Shown here: in pieces, positions 1 through 8,471 of the stretch
Layout of the letters: every line of letters begins with the position of its first letter
Numbering within the stretch: the first letter of the stretch is position 1
Assembly (NCBI GenBank): GCA_900766745.1
Contig: CAAFWR010000008.1
Span: 1-52,746, forward strand
DNA from: Methanobacteriaceae archaeon
GTDB taxonomy: Archaea > Methanobacteriota > Methanobacteria > Methanobacteriales > Methanobacteriaceae
Direction of reading: 5' to 3'
DNA length: 52,746 bases
Position numbers and translations under genes: made by a program
The notes under the pieces: model-generated
What the model was told of the DNA's origin: nothing
The model's database searches: none
The model's input: only the letters and a program-made list of their open reading frames with translations

Positions 1-259
1 GAAAATAAAATACATTGATAAAAAATAATGATGAAAATAAGTTTAATAGACAAAACAAATATGTTCCCTATTAAAAATTAAAGCCTTAAAAATTCAAAAT
101 GAGTTTTGGCCAACACTCTCTATTACACTATTTTGATTTTGATTATTCTTAGATATTATTTTTCAAAATCCAAGATTATGCTCATTATGAAAAAATGGAT
201 TTTCTGGAATTCATCAGCACATGGTGATGTGTAGTTTAAAGTTTTATAAGGAGATTGAA
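1..259. other. AT-rich non-coding stretch
   Basis: I see no gene here. The only local structure is an 8-bp inverted repeat, AAAATCCA at 165-172 and TGGATTTT at 196-203, separated by 23 nt. This could form a weak hairpin in the leader of the following small gene, but nothing else supports a regulatory role. Confidence 0.4.
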
Positions 260-469
260 ATGAGTAAATATGATGCATTATGGAAATATGTAGAGAAGAA
301 AGGAAGCGATTCTTTCAAATTAACCTTTGAAGAAATAGAAAATATTGCAGGAATACCTATTGACCATTCTTTTTTAAGATACAAAAAAGAGCTAATGGAA
401 TATGGCTATGAAGTTGGAAAAATTTCCATGAAAGAGCAGACTGTTACTTTTAATAAGATAAATTGCTAG
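260..469 (+). CDS. small conserved-looking protein of unknown function, 69 aa
   Basis: I do not recognise a family with confidence. The product is a soluble, mixed-charge 69-residue protein (starts MSKYDALWKYVEKK, then a segment FEEIENIAGIPIDHSFLRYKK). The pattern of a short helical start, a small helix-turn-helix-like middle and a final beta-like segment (QTVTFNKI) resembles small DUF7662-like proteins, but that is only a resemblance. The start at 260 is preferred over an in-frame ATG at 221 because AAGGAG at 248-253 lies 6 nt upstream of it, while the 221 ATG has no ribosome binding site. It is followed by a separately promoted gene, so it is probably monocistronic. Confidence 0.6.
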   Translation: MSKYDALWKYVEKKGSDSFKLTFEEIENIAGIPIDHSFLRYKKELMEYGYEVGKISMKEQTVTFNKINC

Positions 470-499
470 GAATTCATAAATAGGTTAACAATGGAAACC

Positions 500-536
500 T
501 TTATATAGTTAGTTGCTCATCAATTATTTGAGGTGA
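500..536 (+). promoter_or_regulatory. TATA box and ribosome binding site for the 541 gene
   Basis: TTTATATAG at 500-508 is a good archaeal TATA box. Transcription would start about 25 nt downstream, near 527-530, immediately before the Shine-Dalgarno GAGGTGA at 530-536, giving a very short leader. Confidence 0.55.
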
Positions 537-540
537 AAAT

Positions 541-885
541 ATGCATGGTTTATTATATAATGTAAAAAGTAATCCAGAAAAATATGATGGGGCTGATATT
601 CAGCTAACACTTAAGGTATTTTTCAATGATCCTGACAAACAATGGGATGACAATATTGCAAATGCTTTCTTTGAAAATGACTACAAAAAAGGTTCTCCTG
701 AAGAAGTTAAAGGAGAATGTGATTGCGTAGACTCTGCTATCACTGATTCTTTTTATGCAAATCTTGAAAAGTTAGCGGATTCTGGAATTATTTATTCTCA
801 AGCTGCTAATTTGGATATTGGTGGAATCATCGATTATACTGAAGAAGGTGTAATTGTCACTTGTGAAGCAGAAATTACAAGTTAA
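541..885 (+). CDS. hypothetical acidic protein, 114 aa
   Basis: No family recognised. The protein is acidic and soluble with no signal peptide or membrane segment. It contains a cysteine pair in GECDCVDS at about residues 59-66 and a third Cys near the C-terminus (IVTCEAE). The N-terminal half is rich in D/N/K and aromatic residues (YDGADIQLTLKVFFNDPD), suggesting a compact alpha/beta fold. It has its own TATA box and a strong Shine-Dalgarno (GAGGTGA, 4 nt before the ATG). The two close cysteines could bind metal or form a disulfide; this is speculation. Confidence 0.6.
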   Translation: MHGLLYNVKSNPEKYDGADIQLTLKVFFNDPDKQWDDNIANAFFENDYKKGSPEEVKGECDCVDSAITDSFYANLEKLADSGIIYSQAANLDIGGIIDYTEEGVIVTCEAEITS

Positions 886-1227
886 TCCTGTAGCATTTCA
901 TAATATTACAATTCTTCTTTTTTTATATTCTCTTTTTATTTATTATTTTTCAATTATTGCTATAAAATAGCTTTTTGATATTAATACATTTAGGTTACTG
1001 CATATTTTTTAGATAATCTTATTAAAAATTTTTTTAAAAAACATTATATATATGTATTTACATATATAGATATATCAATAAAAATACTGTATTTTTGTAT
1101 ATTTTCTTTTAAAATCTTTTACTAGCGCATATATTATTTATCAAATGCTCTCAGATTTTATTTAAATACTATTTTTATTAAAAGTTTAAGCATAATTTAT
1201 GTTAAAAGTTATTTAGGAGGAAATTTT
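886..1227. other. very AT-rich intergenic region upstream of top6B
   Basis: 342 bases without a gene. It contains two near-perfect dyads (1047-1068 and 1080-1096) and the top6B leader ending in the Shine-Dalgarno AGGAGG at 1215-1220. No small open frame with a ribosome binding site is visible. Confidence 0.5.
1047..1068. repeat. 22-bp palindrome plus adjacent 7-bp dyad
   Basis: TATATATGTA at 1047-1056 and its exact reverse complement at 1059-1068 are separated by TT. A second dyad, AAAAATA at 1080-1086 and TATTTTT at 1090-1096, follows 11 nt later. They lie 130-180 nt upstream of top6B. They could be a protein binding site or a cruciform; in such AT-rich DNA, chance dyads are common. Confidence 0.45.
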
Positions 1228-2925
1228 TTGTCTCAACAAGCGCATGAACTCTTTGACAATTTTGTAGAGTTAACTCCATCAGAGTTCTTTAGAAAAAATA
1301 AACAGATGTTAGGTTTCACTGGTAAAATTCGTTCATTAACTATTGTTTTCCACGAATTGATTACAAATAGTTTTGATGCAGCTGAAGAAGCTGGAATATT
1401 GCCTGAGATTGATATTGAACTTAAAAGGGTAGGTAAAGATCATTATGTCCTTAGACATTCAGATAATGGTCCTGGAATCCCTGAAGACTTTGTAATGCAA
1501 GTATACTGTACTATGTTTGCAGGTTCTAAATTTAGAAACATCCAATCCAGAGGACAACAAGGTTTAGGTTGTAGTGGTTGTGTACTTCTCTCCCAGATGA
1601 CTACTGGTGAGCCTGCTAAAGTTATCTCCTGTTATGAAGAAGGGGATGAACTTAAAGGCGTAAAGATGAAGTTTAAGATGGATGTTAAAAAGAATAAGGG
1701 TTTATTATTAGAAAAAGAGTATATTAAACCAGACCGTACAGGAGTCTGCATAGAACTTCACTTTAAAGAGGTTTCATATTCATTAGCAGAACAAGGTGCA
1801 TTCGAATACATCAGAAGAACAATGATTGGAAATCCTCATGCAAAAATTACTTTCAAAGATCCTTCAGGCCATAAATATTTGTTTAAAAGGGCTGCTGAGA
1901 TTGTTCCAGTATTACCAAAAGAAGTTTTACCACATCCAAAAGGAGTAAGTGCGGATGATATTCTTTTTATGGCTAAACACACTGATAAAACAAGATATAA
2001 AAGCATGTTAACCAGTTCTCTTTCAAGAATGTCTAATAAAAGAATAGCTGAAATTGAAGAGCTTTCTGGTGTAGACATGAAAAAACGTCCTAAAAGTATG
2101 GAATGGGAAGAGGCAGATGCGATTGTTAATGCTTTTAAAGAAATGAAATTCATGGCTCCTCCTACAGACGGCCTCATACCAATTGGTTCAGAACAAATAG
2201 AAAAAGGTATGAAACAAATTTTAAAACCTGAGTTTGTTTCAACTATTACAAGAAAACCTGTAACCTATCGTGGTGGTGTTTCTTTCATTATTGAAGCAGG
2301 TATTGCATATGGTGGAGATGCTGGAAGAATTGTAAATGAGCAAAAGAAATCTGAGATTATGAGATTTGCAAATAGGGTTCCATTAACATTTGACCAAGGA
2401 AGCTGTGCTATTACTGAAGCTTTAAAAAGTATTGATTGGAGACGTTATGGCCTTAAAGATTTAGATAATACTCCAATGACTCTATTTGTCAACATTATTT
2501 CAACTCAAGTGCCATATCTCTCAACAGGAAAACAAAGTGTATCACCAGAACCTGAAATTGTCCAAGAAATTAGACAAGCTACTATGAAATTAGCTCGCCA
2601 ACTCCAAAAATATTTAAGAAGGAAAAAAGCAGCTAAAGAAAAAGAAATGCGTTCAAAAATATTTGAGGAATACATTCCATATATTATAGAAGAAGCTGCA
2701 AAACTTGGTGAAACTGCTTTACCTCCAAAAGAAGACATAGATACTGTTTTATCAAAAGTAACTAGACGTTCCATTGCTGAACTGCTTGGTGAGAAAGTTG
2801 AAGATGATGATGAAGAAATTATAGAAGAAGATGCACTTATAATGGAAGAACTTGATGAATATGGATATTCTGTTAAAAAAGAAGATAGTTATTTGAATCA
2901 AGATGAAGAGGAAGAATTTGAATAG
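1228..2925 (+). CDS. top6B: type II DNA topoisomerase VI subunit B
   Basis: ATPase subunit of topoisomerase VI, which relaxes supercoils and decatenates DNA by passing one duplex through a double-strand break made by subunit A. At 565 aa it is a normal length. The GHKL ATP-binding fold is clear near the N-terminus: the N-box ([14 protein letters not shown], about residues 43-56), the Mg/adenine-binding DNGPGIP (about 79-85) and a glycine-rich lid ([11 protein letters not shown]). The transducer domain follows ([16 protein letters not shown]), with an acidic C-terminal tail. Initiation is at TTG 1228, 7 nt after AGGAGG at 1215-1220; no ATG fits. The 11-nt gap to top6A shows an operon. Confidence 0.97.
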   Translation: MSQQAHELFDNFVELTPSEFFRKNKQMLGFTGKIRSLTIVFHELITNSFDAAEEAGILPEIDIELKRVGKDHYVLRHSDNGPGIPEDFVMQVYCTMFAGSKFRNIQSRGQQGLGCSGCVLLSQMTTGEPAKVISCYEEGDELKGVKMKFKMDVKKNKGLLLEKEYIKPDRTGVCIELHFKEVSYSLAEQGAFEYIRRTMIGNPHAKITFKDPSGHKYLFKRAAEIVPVLPKEVLPHPKGVSADDILFMAKHTDKTRYKSMLTSSLSRMSNKRIAEIEELSGVDMKKRPKSMEWEEADAIVNAFKEMKFMAPPTDGLIPIGSEQIEKGMKQILKPEFVSTITRKPVTYRGGVSFIIEAGIAYGGDAGRIVNEQKKSEIMRFANRVPLTFDQGSCAITEALKSIDWRRYGLKDLDNTPMTLFVNIISTQVPYLSTGKQSVSPEPEIVQEIRQATMKLARQLQKYLRRKKAAKEKEMRSKIFEEYIPYIIEEAAKLGETALPPKEDIDTVLSKVTRRSIAELLGEKVEDDDEEIIEEDALIMEELDEYGYSVKKEDSYLNQDEEEEFE

Positions 2926-2936
2926 AGGGGATTTAA

Positions 2937-4031
2937 ATGGATGGCGCAAAAGTTAATGAAAAGTCTCATAAAGAGCTTAGAAAAGAATACACCTATAATA
3001 AATTAAGAAATTTAGGTGAGGATATTGTTGATGAAATATCCAAAAAACAAGTTCCTGCAGTTAAAGTTCCTTCTAGAGGTACTTCTAACATTGTTTATGA
3101 TAACGCTAAAAGATATTATGTTCTTGGTGACAGATACGGTAAAAGATCTCTTGGTAATGTAAAACAAATTAGAAAATTAGGTCAGATGGTATATGTAGCT
3201 AATTTCTGTAAAGATCTTGTTCAAAGAGAAAAAACAGCAACTATCAGGGAGATGTATTATGTTTCTGAAGGTTGGGGAATCGGTTTTAAAACACAACAAG
3301 AATCAAATATCGTAGGTGAGGATCTTGAAGTAACTCTTGGAACTACTCGTGAAGACTTAGGATTAATGCCTGAGGAGGATGGAGCTTCTGTTTATGGTGA
3401 CATTACATTAAAAGATGAAGATGTTGAAATTAATGCTTTAAAAGCGGGTAAATCTGGTTACACTATTTCTCCAACCATTGATCAGGTTGATTTCCTTGAC
3501 CATAATGTTGAACGTGTAATAGCTGTTGAGACTATGGGGATGTTCCATAGGCTAGTTCAGGAAAAAGCTTATAACAGATTTAATACATTAATTGTAGGTT
3601 TAAAAGGACAAGCTGCACGTGCAACTAGAAGATTTATCAAAAGAGTTAATGAAGAGCTTAATTTACCAGTTTACATTTGTAACGACGGAGACCCTTGGGG
3701 ATTCCACATTGCACAGGTTATTATTTCTGGAAGTGCAAAATTAGCTCACGTAAATCATGACTTAGCTACTCCTGATGCTAAATTCATGGGAGTAACAGCT
3801 AGTGATATTGTTAATTATGATTTACCTACTGATAAGCTCAAAGATGTTGATGTAATGAGATTAAAAGAGCTTGCAAAAGACCCAAGGTATAAAAATGACT
3901 TCTGGCAGTCTGAAATTAAGAAAATGCTCAAAATAGGTAAAAAAGCAGAACAGCAATCCTTCTCCAAGTATGGCCTTGAGTATGTTGTAGATACTTATTT
4001 ACCTGAAAAATTAGAAGCAATGGAAAACTAA
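2937..4031 (+). CDS. top6A: type II DNA topoisomerase VI subunit A
   Basis: Cleavage subunit of topoisomerase VI, homologous to Spo11. Visible elements are the winged-helix/CAP region with the catalytic tyrosine in REMYY (residues 104-108), and the Toprim domain with the acidic residue of [10 protein letters not shown] (about 197-206) and the metal-binding DGD of [11 protein letters not shown]. Its 364 residues match the family. It is translated from ATG 2937 behind GAGGGG and is co-transcribed with top6B, with which it forms the A2B2 enzyme. A run of T tracts directly follows the stop. Confidence 0.97.
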   Translation: MDGAKVNEKSHKELRKEYTYNKLRNLGEDIVDEISKKQVPAVKVPSRGTSNIVYDNAKRYYVLGDRYGKRSLGNVKQIRKLGQMVYVANFCKDLVQREKTATIREMYYVSEGWGIGFKTQQESNIVGEDLEVTLGTTREDLGLMPEEDGASVYGDITLKDEDVEINALKAGKSGYTISPTIDQVDFLDHNVERVIAVETMGMFHRLVQEKAYNRFNTLIVGLKGQAARATRRFIKRVNEELNLPVYICNDGDPWGFHIAQVIISGSAKLAHVNHDLATPDAKFMGVTASDIVNYDLPTDKLKDVDVMRLKELAKDPRYKNDFWQSEIKKMLKIGKKAEQQSFSKYGLEYVVDTYLPEKLEAMEN

Positions 4032-4068
4032 TTCCATTCTTTTTTTACTTTTTTTTATTTTTTCTTCC
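4032..4068 (+). terminator. oligo-T terminator after top6BA
   Basis: Three successive T tracts (7, 8 and 6 T) lie between 4040 and 4066 just past the top6A stop codon. This is the typical archaeal T-rich termination signal; no hairpin is needed or seen. Confidence 0.7.
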
Positions 4069-4193
4069 ATGCATTTTAACATGCTGTAATCAATATTCAT
4101 AAATATATATTCAAACAAATATTTTTTTATCTAAATTCAACTTATCTTAAGAATTTGGAACATTATTCAAAAAAATATTTTTCGAGTGTATAA

Positions 4194-4997
4194 ATGAACA
4201 ACAAAATTAAATATATTATTATTGGTTTTTTAATATGTACAATAGCTGTTGTTGTTATAAATGCTAATATATTATTTTCCGATGACACTGGTGGGGTTCT
4301 TATTGTTGGTTTTGATTCAGAATTCCCTCCTTATGGTTTCATTGACGATAATGGTGAATATACTGGTTTTGATTTGGATTTGGCTCAGGAAGTTTGTAAC
4401 CGTAATAATTGGACTTTAATTAAACAGCCTGTTGACTGGGATGCAAAGGACACTGAACTGAATTCAGGAACTATTGACTGTATATGGAATGGTTTTACTA
4501 TGAATGGTAGGGAAGACCAATATACGTGGTCTGATCCTTACATTGACAATAAACAGGTCATAGTTGTTAAAAAGGAATCAGGCATTACTAATTTTAAAGA
4601 TCTAAATAACAGGGTTGTAGAAACACAAAGAGATTCTTCAGCTCTTGCAGCTTTACAAGGCGATCAAAAAGGACTATCGGATACTTTTAAGGATCTGATT
4701 CAGGTAGCTGACTATAATACTGCATTTATGGATTTAGATTCTGGTGCGTGCGATGCAATCGCTATGGATATAGGTATAGCTCAGTACAATATTAATTCTA
4801 AGTCAAATGCTGACGATTATTTAATATTAAATGAGACAATATCCTCTGAACAATATGCTATTGGATTTATGAAAGGAAATTATGAACTTAGAGATAAGGT
4901 TCAGGAAACTTTAAATGAAATGATTGAAGACGGAACTGTTGATAAAATTGCAGAGAAATATGCAGACTTTGGAATTCCAGGTTCCCTTATAAAATAA
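4194..4997 (+). CDS. polar amino-acid ABC transporter substrate-binding protein
   Basis: Solute-binding protein family 3. After an N-terminal hydrophobic segment (about residues 6-24, IKYIIIGFLICTIAVVVIN), the mature part begins with GFDSEFPPYGFIDDNGEYTGFDLDLAQEV cut into the usual motifs: FPPYGF ligand loop, GFDLDLA, then DCIWNGFTMNGRE and WSDPYI. No clear lipobox is present, so the helix probably anchors it to the outer face of the membrane. It delivers an amino acid (exact substrate not readable) to the permease encoded next. A TATA-like AAATATATAT lies near 4101-4112. The ribosome binding site is weak (GAGTG at 4184-4188). Confidence 0.9.
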   Translation: MNNKIKYIIIGFLICTIAVVVINANILFSDDTGGVLIVGFDSEFPPYGFIDDNGEYTGFDLDLAQEVCNRNNWTLIKQPVDWDAKDTELNSGTIDCIWNGFTMNGREDQYTWSDPYIDNKQVIVVKKESGITNFKDLNNRVVETQRDSSALAALQGDQKGLSDTFKDLIQVADYNTAFMDLDSGACDAIAMDIGIAQYNINSKSNADDYLILNETISSEQYAIGFMKGNYELRDKVQETLNEMIEDGTVDKIAEKYADFGIPGSLIK

Positions 4998-5024
4998 GTC
5001 AAATAAAATAACGGATGTTAAATT

Positions 5025-5672
5025 ATGTTATTAGAAACGATTATTATGGAATTATGTGGCGGTATGGTTACTACTTTAGAAATATTTCTACTCACTCTTC
5101 TTTTTGCCATTCCTCTTGGTTTGGTTGTTTGTGTAGCTAGAAGAAGTAGTTTCAAGCCTTTGAACTACTTGGTGAAGATTTATATTTCTATAATGAGGGG
5201 AACACCTCTGATGTTGCAGTTGATTGTTGTATTCTTTGGTCCCTTTTTCATTTTCGGATTCCATTTGTCTGCCACATACAGATTTGTAGCTATTATCATC
5301 GCTTTTACATTGAATTATGCTGCTTACTTTGCCGAAATATTCCGTGGAGGAATGGATTCAATTCCAAAAGGCCAGTATGAAGCTGCTAAAATATTGGGGT
5401 ATAGCAAAACACAAACATTTTTCTCAATTACATTGCCGCAGATGTTTAAGATAACTTTACCATCAATAACCAATGAAACTATCACTCTTGTAAAAGACAC
5501 ATCATTGGCATTCGTATTGGCAATCCCTGAAATGTTTACAGTTGCTAAACAGATTGCAGCGGCCAATGCATCAATTATGGCATTGCTTATTGCAGGAGTA
5601 TTCTATTATGTCTTTAATGCAGTTGTTGCATATATCATGGCATATATAGAAAAACAAATGGATTATTACTAA
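5025..5672 (+). CDS. polar amino-acid ABC transporter permease
   Basis: 215-residue integral membrane protein of the His/Glu/Gln (HisM/GlnP) type. Several hydrophobic helices are visible, and the cytoplasmic EAA loop that docks on the ATPase reads YEAAKILGYSKTQTF (about residues 119-133). The SIMRGTPLMLQL motif of amino-acid permeases is at about residues 56-67. It sits 27 nt after the binding protein and 12 nt before the ATPase gene, so the three form one operon. One permease gene implies a homodimeric channel. Confidence 0.93.
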   Translation: MLLETIIMELCGGMVTTLEIFLLTLLFAIPLGLVVCVARRSSFKPLNYLVKIYISIMRGTPLMLQLIVVFFGPFFIFGFHLSATYRFVAIIIAFTLNYAAYFAEIFRGGMDSIPKGQYEAAKILGYSKTQTFFSITLPQMFKITLPSITNETITLVKDTSLAFVLAIPEMFTVAKQIAAANASIMALLIAGVFYYVFNAVVAYIMAYIEKQMDYY

Positions 5673-5684
5673 TCAGGTGATTTT

Positions 5685-6374
5685 ATGAGATTGTTAGAGG
5701 TAAAAAATCTTAAAAAATCTTTTGGAGATAATGAAGTATTGAAAAACATTTCCTTTGATGTGGATAAGGGAGAAGTCTTGTCGATTATTGGACCTTCAGG
5801 TTCTGGTAAATCTACATTACTTAGATGTGCAACTGGTCTTGAAGAACAAGATTCTGGGGATATAAATTATGATGGAACCTTCGGTTTGGTATTCCAGAAC
5901 TTTAATTTATTCCCGCATCATACAGTAATGGAAAACATTGTAAATGCTCCAATTAAGGTTCAAAAAAGAGATAAAGAAGAGGTTTATACTCAAGCAGGAG
6001 AATTACTTAAGAAAATGGGCTTGGAAGATAAAGCAGATGTTTATCCAAGTTCATTATCTGGTGGTCAGCAACAAAGGGTTTCTATTGCAAGAGCTTTGGC
6101 TATGAATCCTGATATATTATTCTTTGACGAACCTACATCTGCATTAGATCCTGAGCTTACTGGTGAAATTCTTAAGGTAATTAAAGATTTAGCCAGTGAA
6201 GAGAGGACAATGGTTATTGTAACTCATGAAATGAACTTTGCAAAGAATGTTTCTGATAAAATCATCTTTATGGAAAATGGTGTTATCGCTGAAGAAGGAA
6301 CACCTGATGAAGTATTCAATACAGACAACAAGCGTATGCAGGAATTCTTAGGTCATTTGGCTGGAGAATTCTAA
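5685..6374 (+). CDS. polar amino-acid ABC transporter ATP-binding protein
   Basis: ATPase of the importer. Walker A GPSGSGKST is at about residues 36-44, the Q-loop is in LVFQNFNLFPHHTV, the signature is LSGGQQQRVSIARALA and Walker B is ILFFDEPTSALD, followed by the switch His in VTHEMNFA. At 229 residues it is about 10-15 residues shorter than typical GlnQ/HisP; the missing residues lie between Walker A and the Q-loop, which does not touch catalytic motifs. Ribosome binding site GGTGAT lies before the ATG. Confidence 0.94.
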   Translation: MRLLEVKNLKKSFGDNEVLKNISFDVDKGEVLSIIGPSGSGKSTLLRCATGLEEQDSGDINYDGTFGLVFQNFNLFPHHTVMENIVNAPIKVQKRDKEEVYTQAGELLKKMGLEDKADVYPSSLSGGQQQRVSIARALAMNPDILFFDEPTSALDPELTGEILKVIKDLASEERTMVIVTHEMNFAKNVSDKIIFMENGVIAEEGTPDEVFNTDNKRMQEFLGHLAGEF

Positions 6375-6740
6375 TACTTTTACTAATGGTTGTATTAGAA
6401 AACAAACAGGTTAAAATAGGGGGAAGTATTATTTTAATAGAAAGTATTACTTTCTTTTATCTGAATTAGAATAATTATTTTAATTTAATCTAATTCATTA
6501 CTTTTTATTTTTTTAAATATTATTTTTTGCTTCTTTGTTTTTTAAAAATAATGGTTCATATTGTTTTTCATAAGAAATCAATATACCTTGTTCTTGAAAG
6601 AGTATTATTTTAAGAAAAAATATTATTTTCATCGTATTTTTTAATTAGATATCCATTAATTGGGGATATATTGGTAAAATAACTGTTAATATCTTTTATT
6701 AGCTATTTTAGAGAATTTTTTTTAACTAAAAATTTCAACA
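6375..6740. other. gene-free AT-rich stretch after the ABC operon
   Basis: No coding frame with a start signal is seen. A 7-bp hairpin (GAAAGTA 6440-6446, TACTTTC 6448-6454) followed by TTTTAT could end the ABC operon transcript, and longer T tracts follow near 6505-6545. A 13-bp direct repeat AGTATTATTTTAA occurs at 6425-6437 and again at 6601-6613; its meaning is unknown. Confidence 0.4.
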
Positions 6741-6751
6741 ATTATTATATA
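6741..6751 (+). promoter_or_regulatory. TATA box for the candidate RNA at 6772
   Basis: ATTATTATATA at 6741-6751 resembles the TATA boxes elsewhere in the window. Transcription would start around 6772-6775, exactly where the predicted outer stem of the downstream RNA begins, and no open reading frame starts there. Confidence 0.4.
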
Positions 6752-6771
6752 GTTATTACTATTATCATTAT

Positions 6772-6937
6772 ATGTGGAATTGTAATAGAAGTTTTGTCTC
6801 ATTAATTCTAAAATTAAAGTCAAAAACATTTGACGAGCTATCTCAGATGTTTTTAGTCAGCCAAATTCCATATTAAACATCTAATTTCTATTGGCTATTG
6901 GAGATTGATCCTCTCCAATAGTTATTATTTTTTTATA
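6772..6937 (+). ncRNA. candidate structured non-coding RNA, about 165 nt
   Basis: The stretch has no convincing open frame but dense complementary structure. An outer stem TGGAATT (6775-6781) pairs with AATTCCA (6864-6870). Inside it are an A/U hairpin TTAATT-CTAA-AATTAA (6803-6818) and a 12-bp hairpin AAAAACATTTGA (6822-6833) with TCAGATGTTTTT (6843-6854), containing one G-U pair and a 9-nt loop. After the outer stem a perfect 10-bp hairpin (6895-6904 with 6912-6921, loop 7 nt) is followed by a T-rich run ending in seven T, which looks like a terminator. A TATA box sits the right distance upstream. I do not recognise an RNA family. Confidence 0.4.
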
Positions 6938-7001
6938 GAAACTTTTTTATAATTTAAAAAAATAATTCTTATCTATACTTATTTAAATGGAGATGGTATA
7001 T

Positions 7002-7217
7002 ATGGTAAATAAAAGCGAAAAAACTTTAAAAGTTGTGGGAATGCACTGCCCTTCATGTGTGTCTTCTGTAGAATTATTTCTCACCGATGTTGATGGTGTA
7101 GATGAAGCAAAAGCTGATTTAGACAGTGGAAATGTTGAAGTAAAATATAATGCAGATAAGGTAAAGGATGAAGATTTAGTTGAAGCAGTTGAAGAAGCTG
7201 GATTTAAAGTAGAATAA
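7002..7217 (+). CDS. heavy-metal-associated (HMA) domain protein, CopZ-like
   Basis: A 71-residue single-domain metallochaperone-like protein with the beta-alpha-beta-beta-alpha-beta HMA fold. The metal motif is GMHCPSC (about residues 13-19), and the C-terminal half has the usual EAVEEAGFKVE helix-strand ending. Such proteins bind Cu(I) or a similar soft metal through the two Cys and hand it to P-type ATPases. No P-type ATPase is nearby, so the partner is elsewhere or the role differs. The ATG at 7002 is preferred over 6987 and 6993 because GGAG at 6989-6992 lies 9 nt before it. The end of the gene overlaps its own terminator hairpin. Confidence 0.88.
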   Translation: MVNKSEKTLKVVGMHCPSCVSSVELFLTDVDGVDEAKADLDSGNVEVKYNADKVKDEDLVEAVEEAGFKVE

Positions 7218-7240
7218 TCTTTTATTCTACTTCTTTTTTT
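7207..7240 (+). terminator. hairpin plus T-run terminator of the HMA gene
   Basis: A perfect 11-bp stem (7207-7217 with 7222-7232) has a 4-nt loop TCTT and is followed by C and seven T (7234-7240). The left arm is the last three codons plus stop of the HMA gene. This bacterial-style intrinsic terminator is unusually clean for an archaeal gene. Confidence 0.75.
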
Positions 7241-7307
7241 AAAATTTACAAATACTATTTTTTCAGCTGAGTTTTGCATAATAATCACAGCTATTTAGCT
7301 TTTGAAA

Positions 7308-7380
7308 CATCAAATTATATATAATTTAACTTATAAAAAATTTTTTAAGGAAATTATAGCCTGAAGTCTAGCTACTTAAG
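7308..7380 (+). pseudogene. decayed duplicate of the gap promoter, leader and first codons
   Basis: The 21-base block ATCAAATTATATATAATTTAA at 7309-7329 (written here as promoter core) recurs exactly at 10467-10487 upstream of gap. Then TTATAAAAAA...TTTTTAAGGAAATTA is shared, followed by TGAAGTCT and TAGCTA, which in the intact gene are the ATG and codons 2-5. In this copy the start ATG reads CTG, a base is lost in the coding part, and 14 nt of the leader (10489-10502 in the intact copy) are missing. Because coding bases are shared too, it is a duplication relic and not just a similar promoter. It may still supply a TATA box for the CPBP gene downstream. Confidence 0.7.
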
Positions 7381-7474
7381 GACGGAATTTTTTAGAGTTG
7401 TAGATATGGCATACTAAAGGTTATGATACTACACATTAATCATTTTAAAGACAAAATTTAATATGTGAATCACT

Positions 7475-8365
7475 ATGGAAAACGCTAAAAAAACATTTTC
7501 AAAAATAGGAATAATCTATCTAATCATAAGCATACTGACTATTGTAGCAGGAGTTATAATTTCAACAGGAGTTTCTATAGTCTCTCCTAAAGCACTTTCG
7601 AGTATGAGTTTTTCAACTTTATTAACTACAATTACTCAGTTTATTATTCCGCTAGCTATTGGTTATGTTTTACTTAAGCAAATTAAAACAACCCCAATAA
7701 AGAAGCATAAATTATCATTAAAAAAATTTTTAATCTGTGTTTGCATTACTCTGGCTTTAATATATATTGGAGATTACATTATAGGTGCTGGAATAAAGGG
7801 AGTTGTGGGTGTTTTTAAACCTGATAAAGCTGTAGATACTGTAACTAACCTTATTAGTGGTAAATCAATATGGCTACGGTTACTTGAAAGCTGTCTATTA
7901 GCCCCAATTGTAGAAGAGCTATTATATAGAAAGCTTTTAATAGACAGAACAATAAAATTCGGTGCAGGTATATCCATATTCATTTCTGCATTGATTTTTG
8001 GTTTCTGTCACGGTAATTTAACCCAAACAATATCTGCCTTTATTGGAGGATGTTTCTTCGCATTCGTATATATAAAAACCGGAAATATAATTTATACAAT
8101 AATTCTGCACATGATTGCGAATTTCTTCTGTCTTGTAGTAGACCAAATACTGGCATTTGGAAATCTTACTATGGAAATAGCGTTATTTGGAGTAATGATA
8201 ATATTGATAGCTATGACTGCCCATTACATTTACCTTTGGAGAGACAAAATCAAAGTTCTTAAAGAAAATGTTTCTAAATTAATAAAAAAGAGTCTGTTAA
8301 ATGTAGGAATGATTTCACAAATTATTTATACTTCAATTTTTATCATAGCTGTTTTTATTCATTAA
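7475..8365 (+). CDS. CPBP family intramembrane glutamic endopeptidase (Abi/CAAX protease)
   Basis: A 296-residue polytopic membrane protein with about eight hydrophobic segments. The three family motifs are present: EELLYR at residues 147-152 (the paired glutamates and Arg), FGFCHGN with His179, and HMIAN with His212 and Asn216. The family includes CAAX prenyl endopeptidases, bacteriocin-immunity proteins and intramembrane glutamate proteases; the substrate here cannot be told. The ribosome binding site before ATG 7475 is weak. The promoter may derive from the duplicated gap promoter upstream. It stands alone between unrelated small genes. Confidence 0.9.
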   Translation: MENAKKTFSKIGIIYLIISILTIVAGVIISTGVSIVSPKALSSMSFSTLLTTITQFIIPLAIGYVLLKQIKTTPIKKHKLSLKKFLICVCITLALIYIGDYIIGAGIKGVVGVFKPDKAVDTVTNLISGKSIWLRLLESCLLAPIVEELLYRKLLIDRTIKFGAGISIFISALIFGFCHGNLTQTISAFIGGCFFAFVYIKTGNIIYTIILHMIANFFCLVVDQILAFGNLTMEIALFGVMIILIAMTAHYIYLWRDKIKVLKENVSKLIKKSLLNVGMISQIIYTSIFIIAVFIH

Positions 8366-8471
8366 AAGTGATAAATGTAAGTATGGAAACATTGTAAAGT
8401 AAGAATCGTCTACTTTAAATTCCGGTTAGGTAGCAAATAAAATTAAGATGTTAACAAATGAAGGGATAATA

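Noticed and set aside
165..203. 8-bp inverted repeat as a riboswitch before the first small gene
   Set aside because: Only one short stem with a 23-nt loop and no other conserved elements; insufficient evidence.
6425..6613. 13-bp direct repeat AGTATTATTTTAA as target-site duplication of an insertion element
   Set aside because: No inverted terminal repeats or transposase traces lie between the copies; chance is likely in such A/T-rich DNA.
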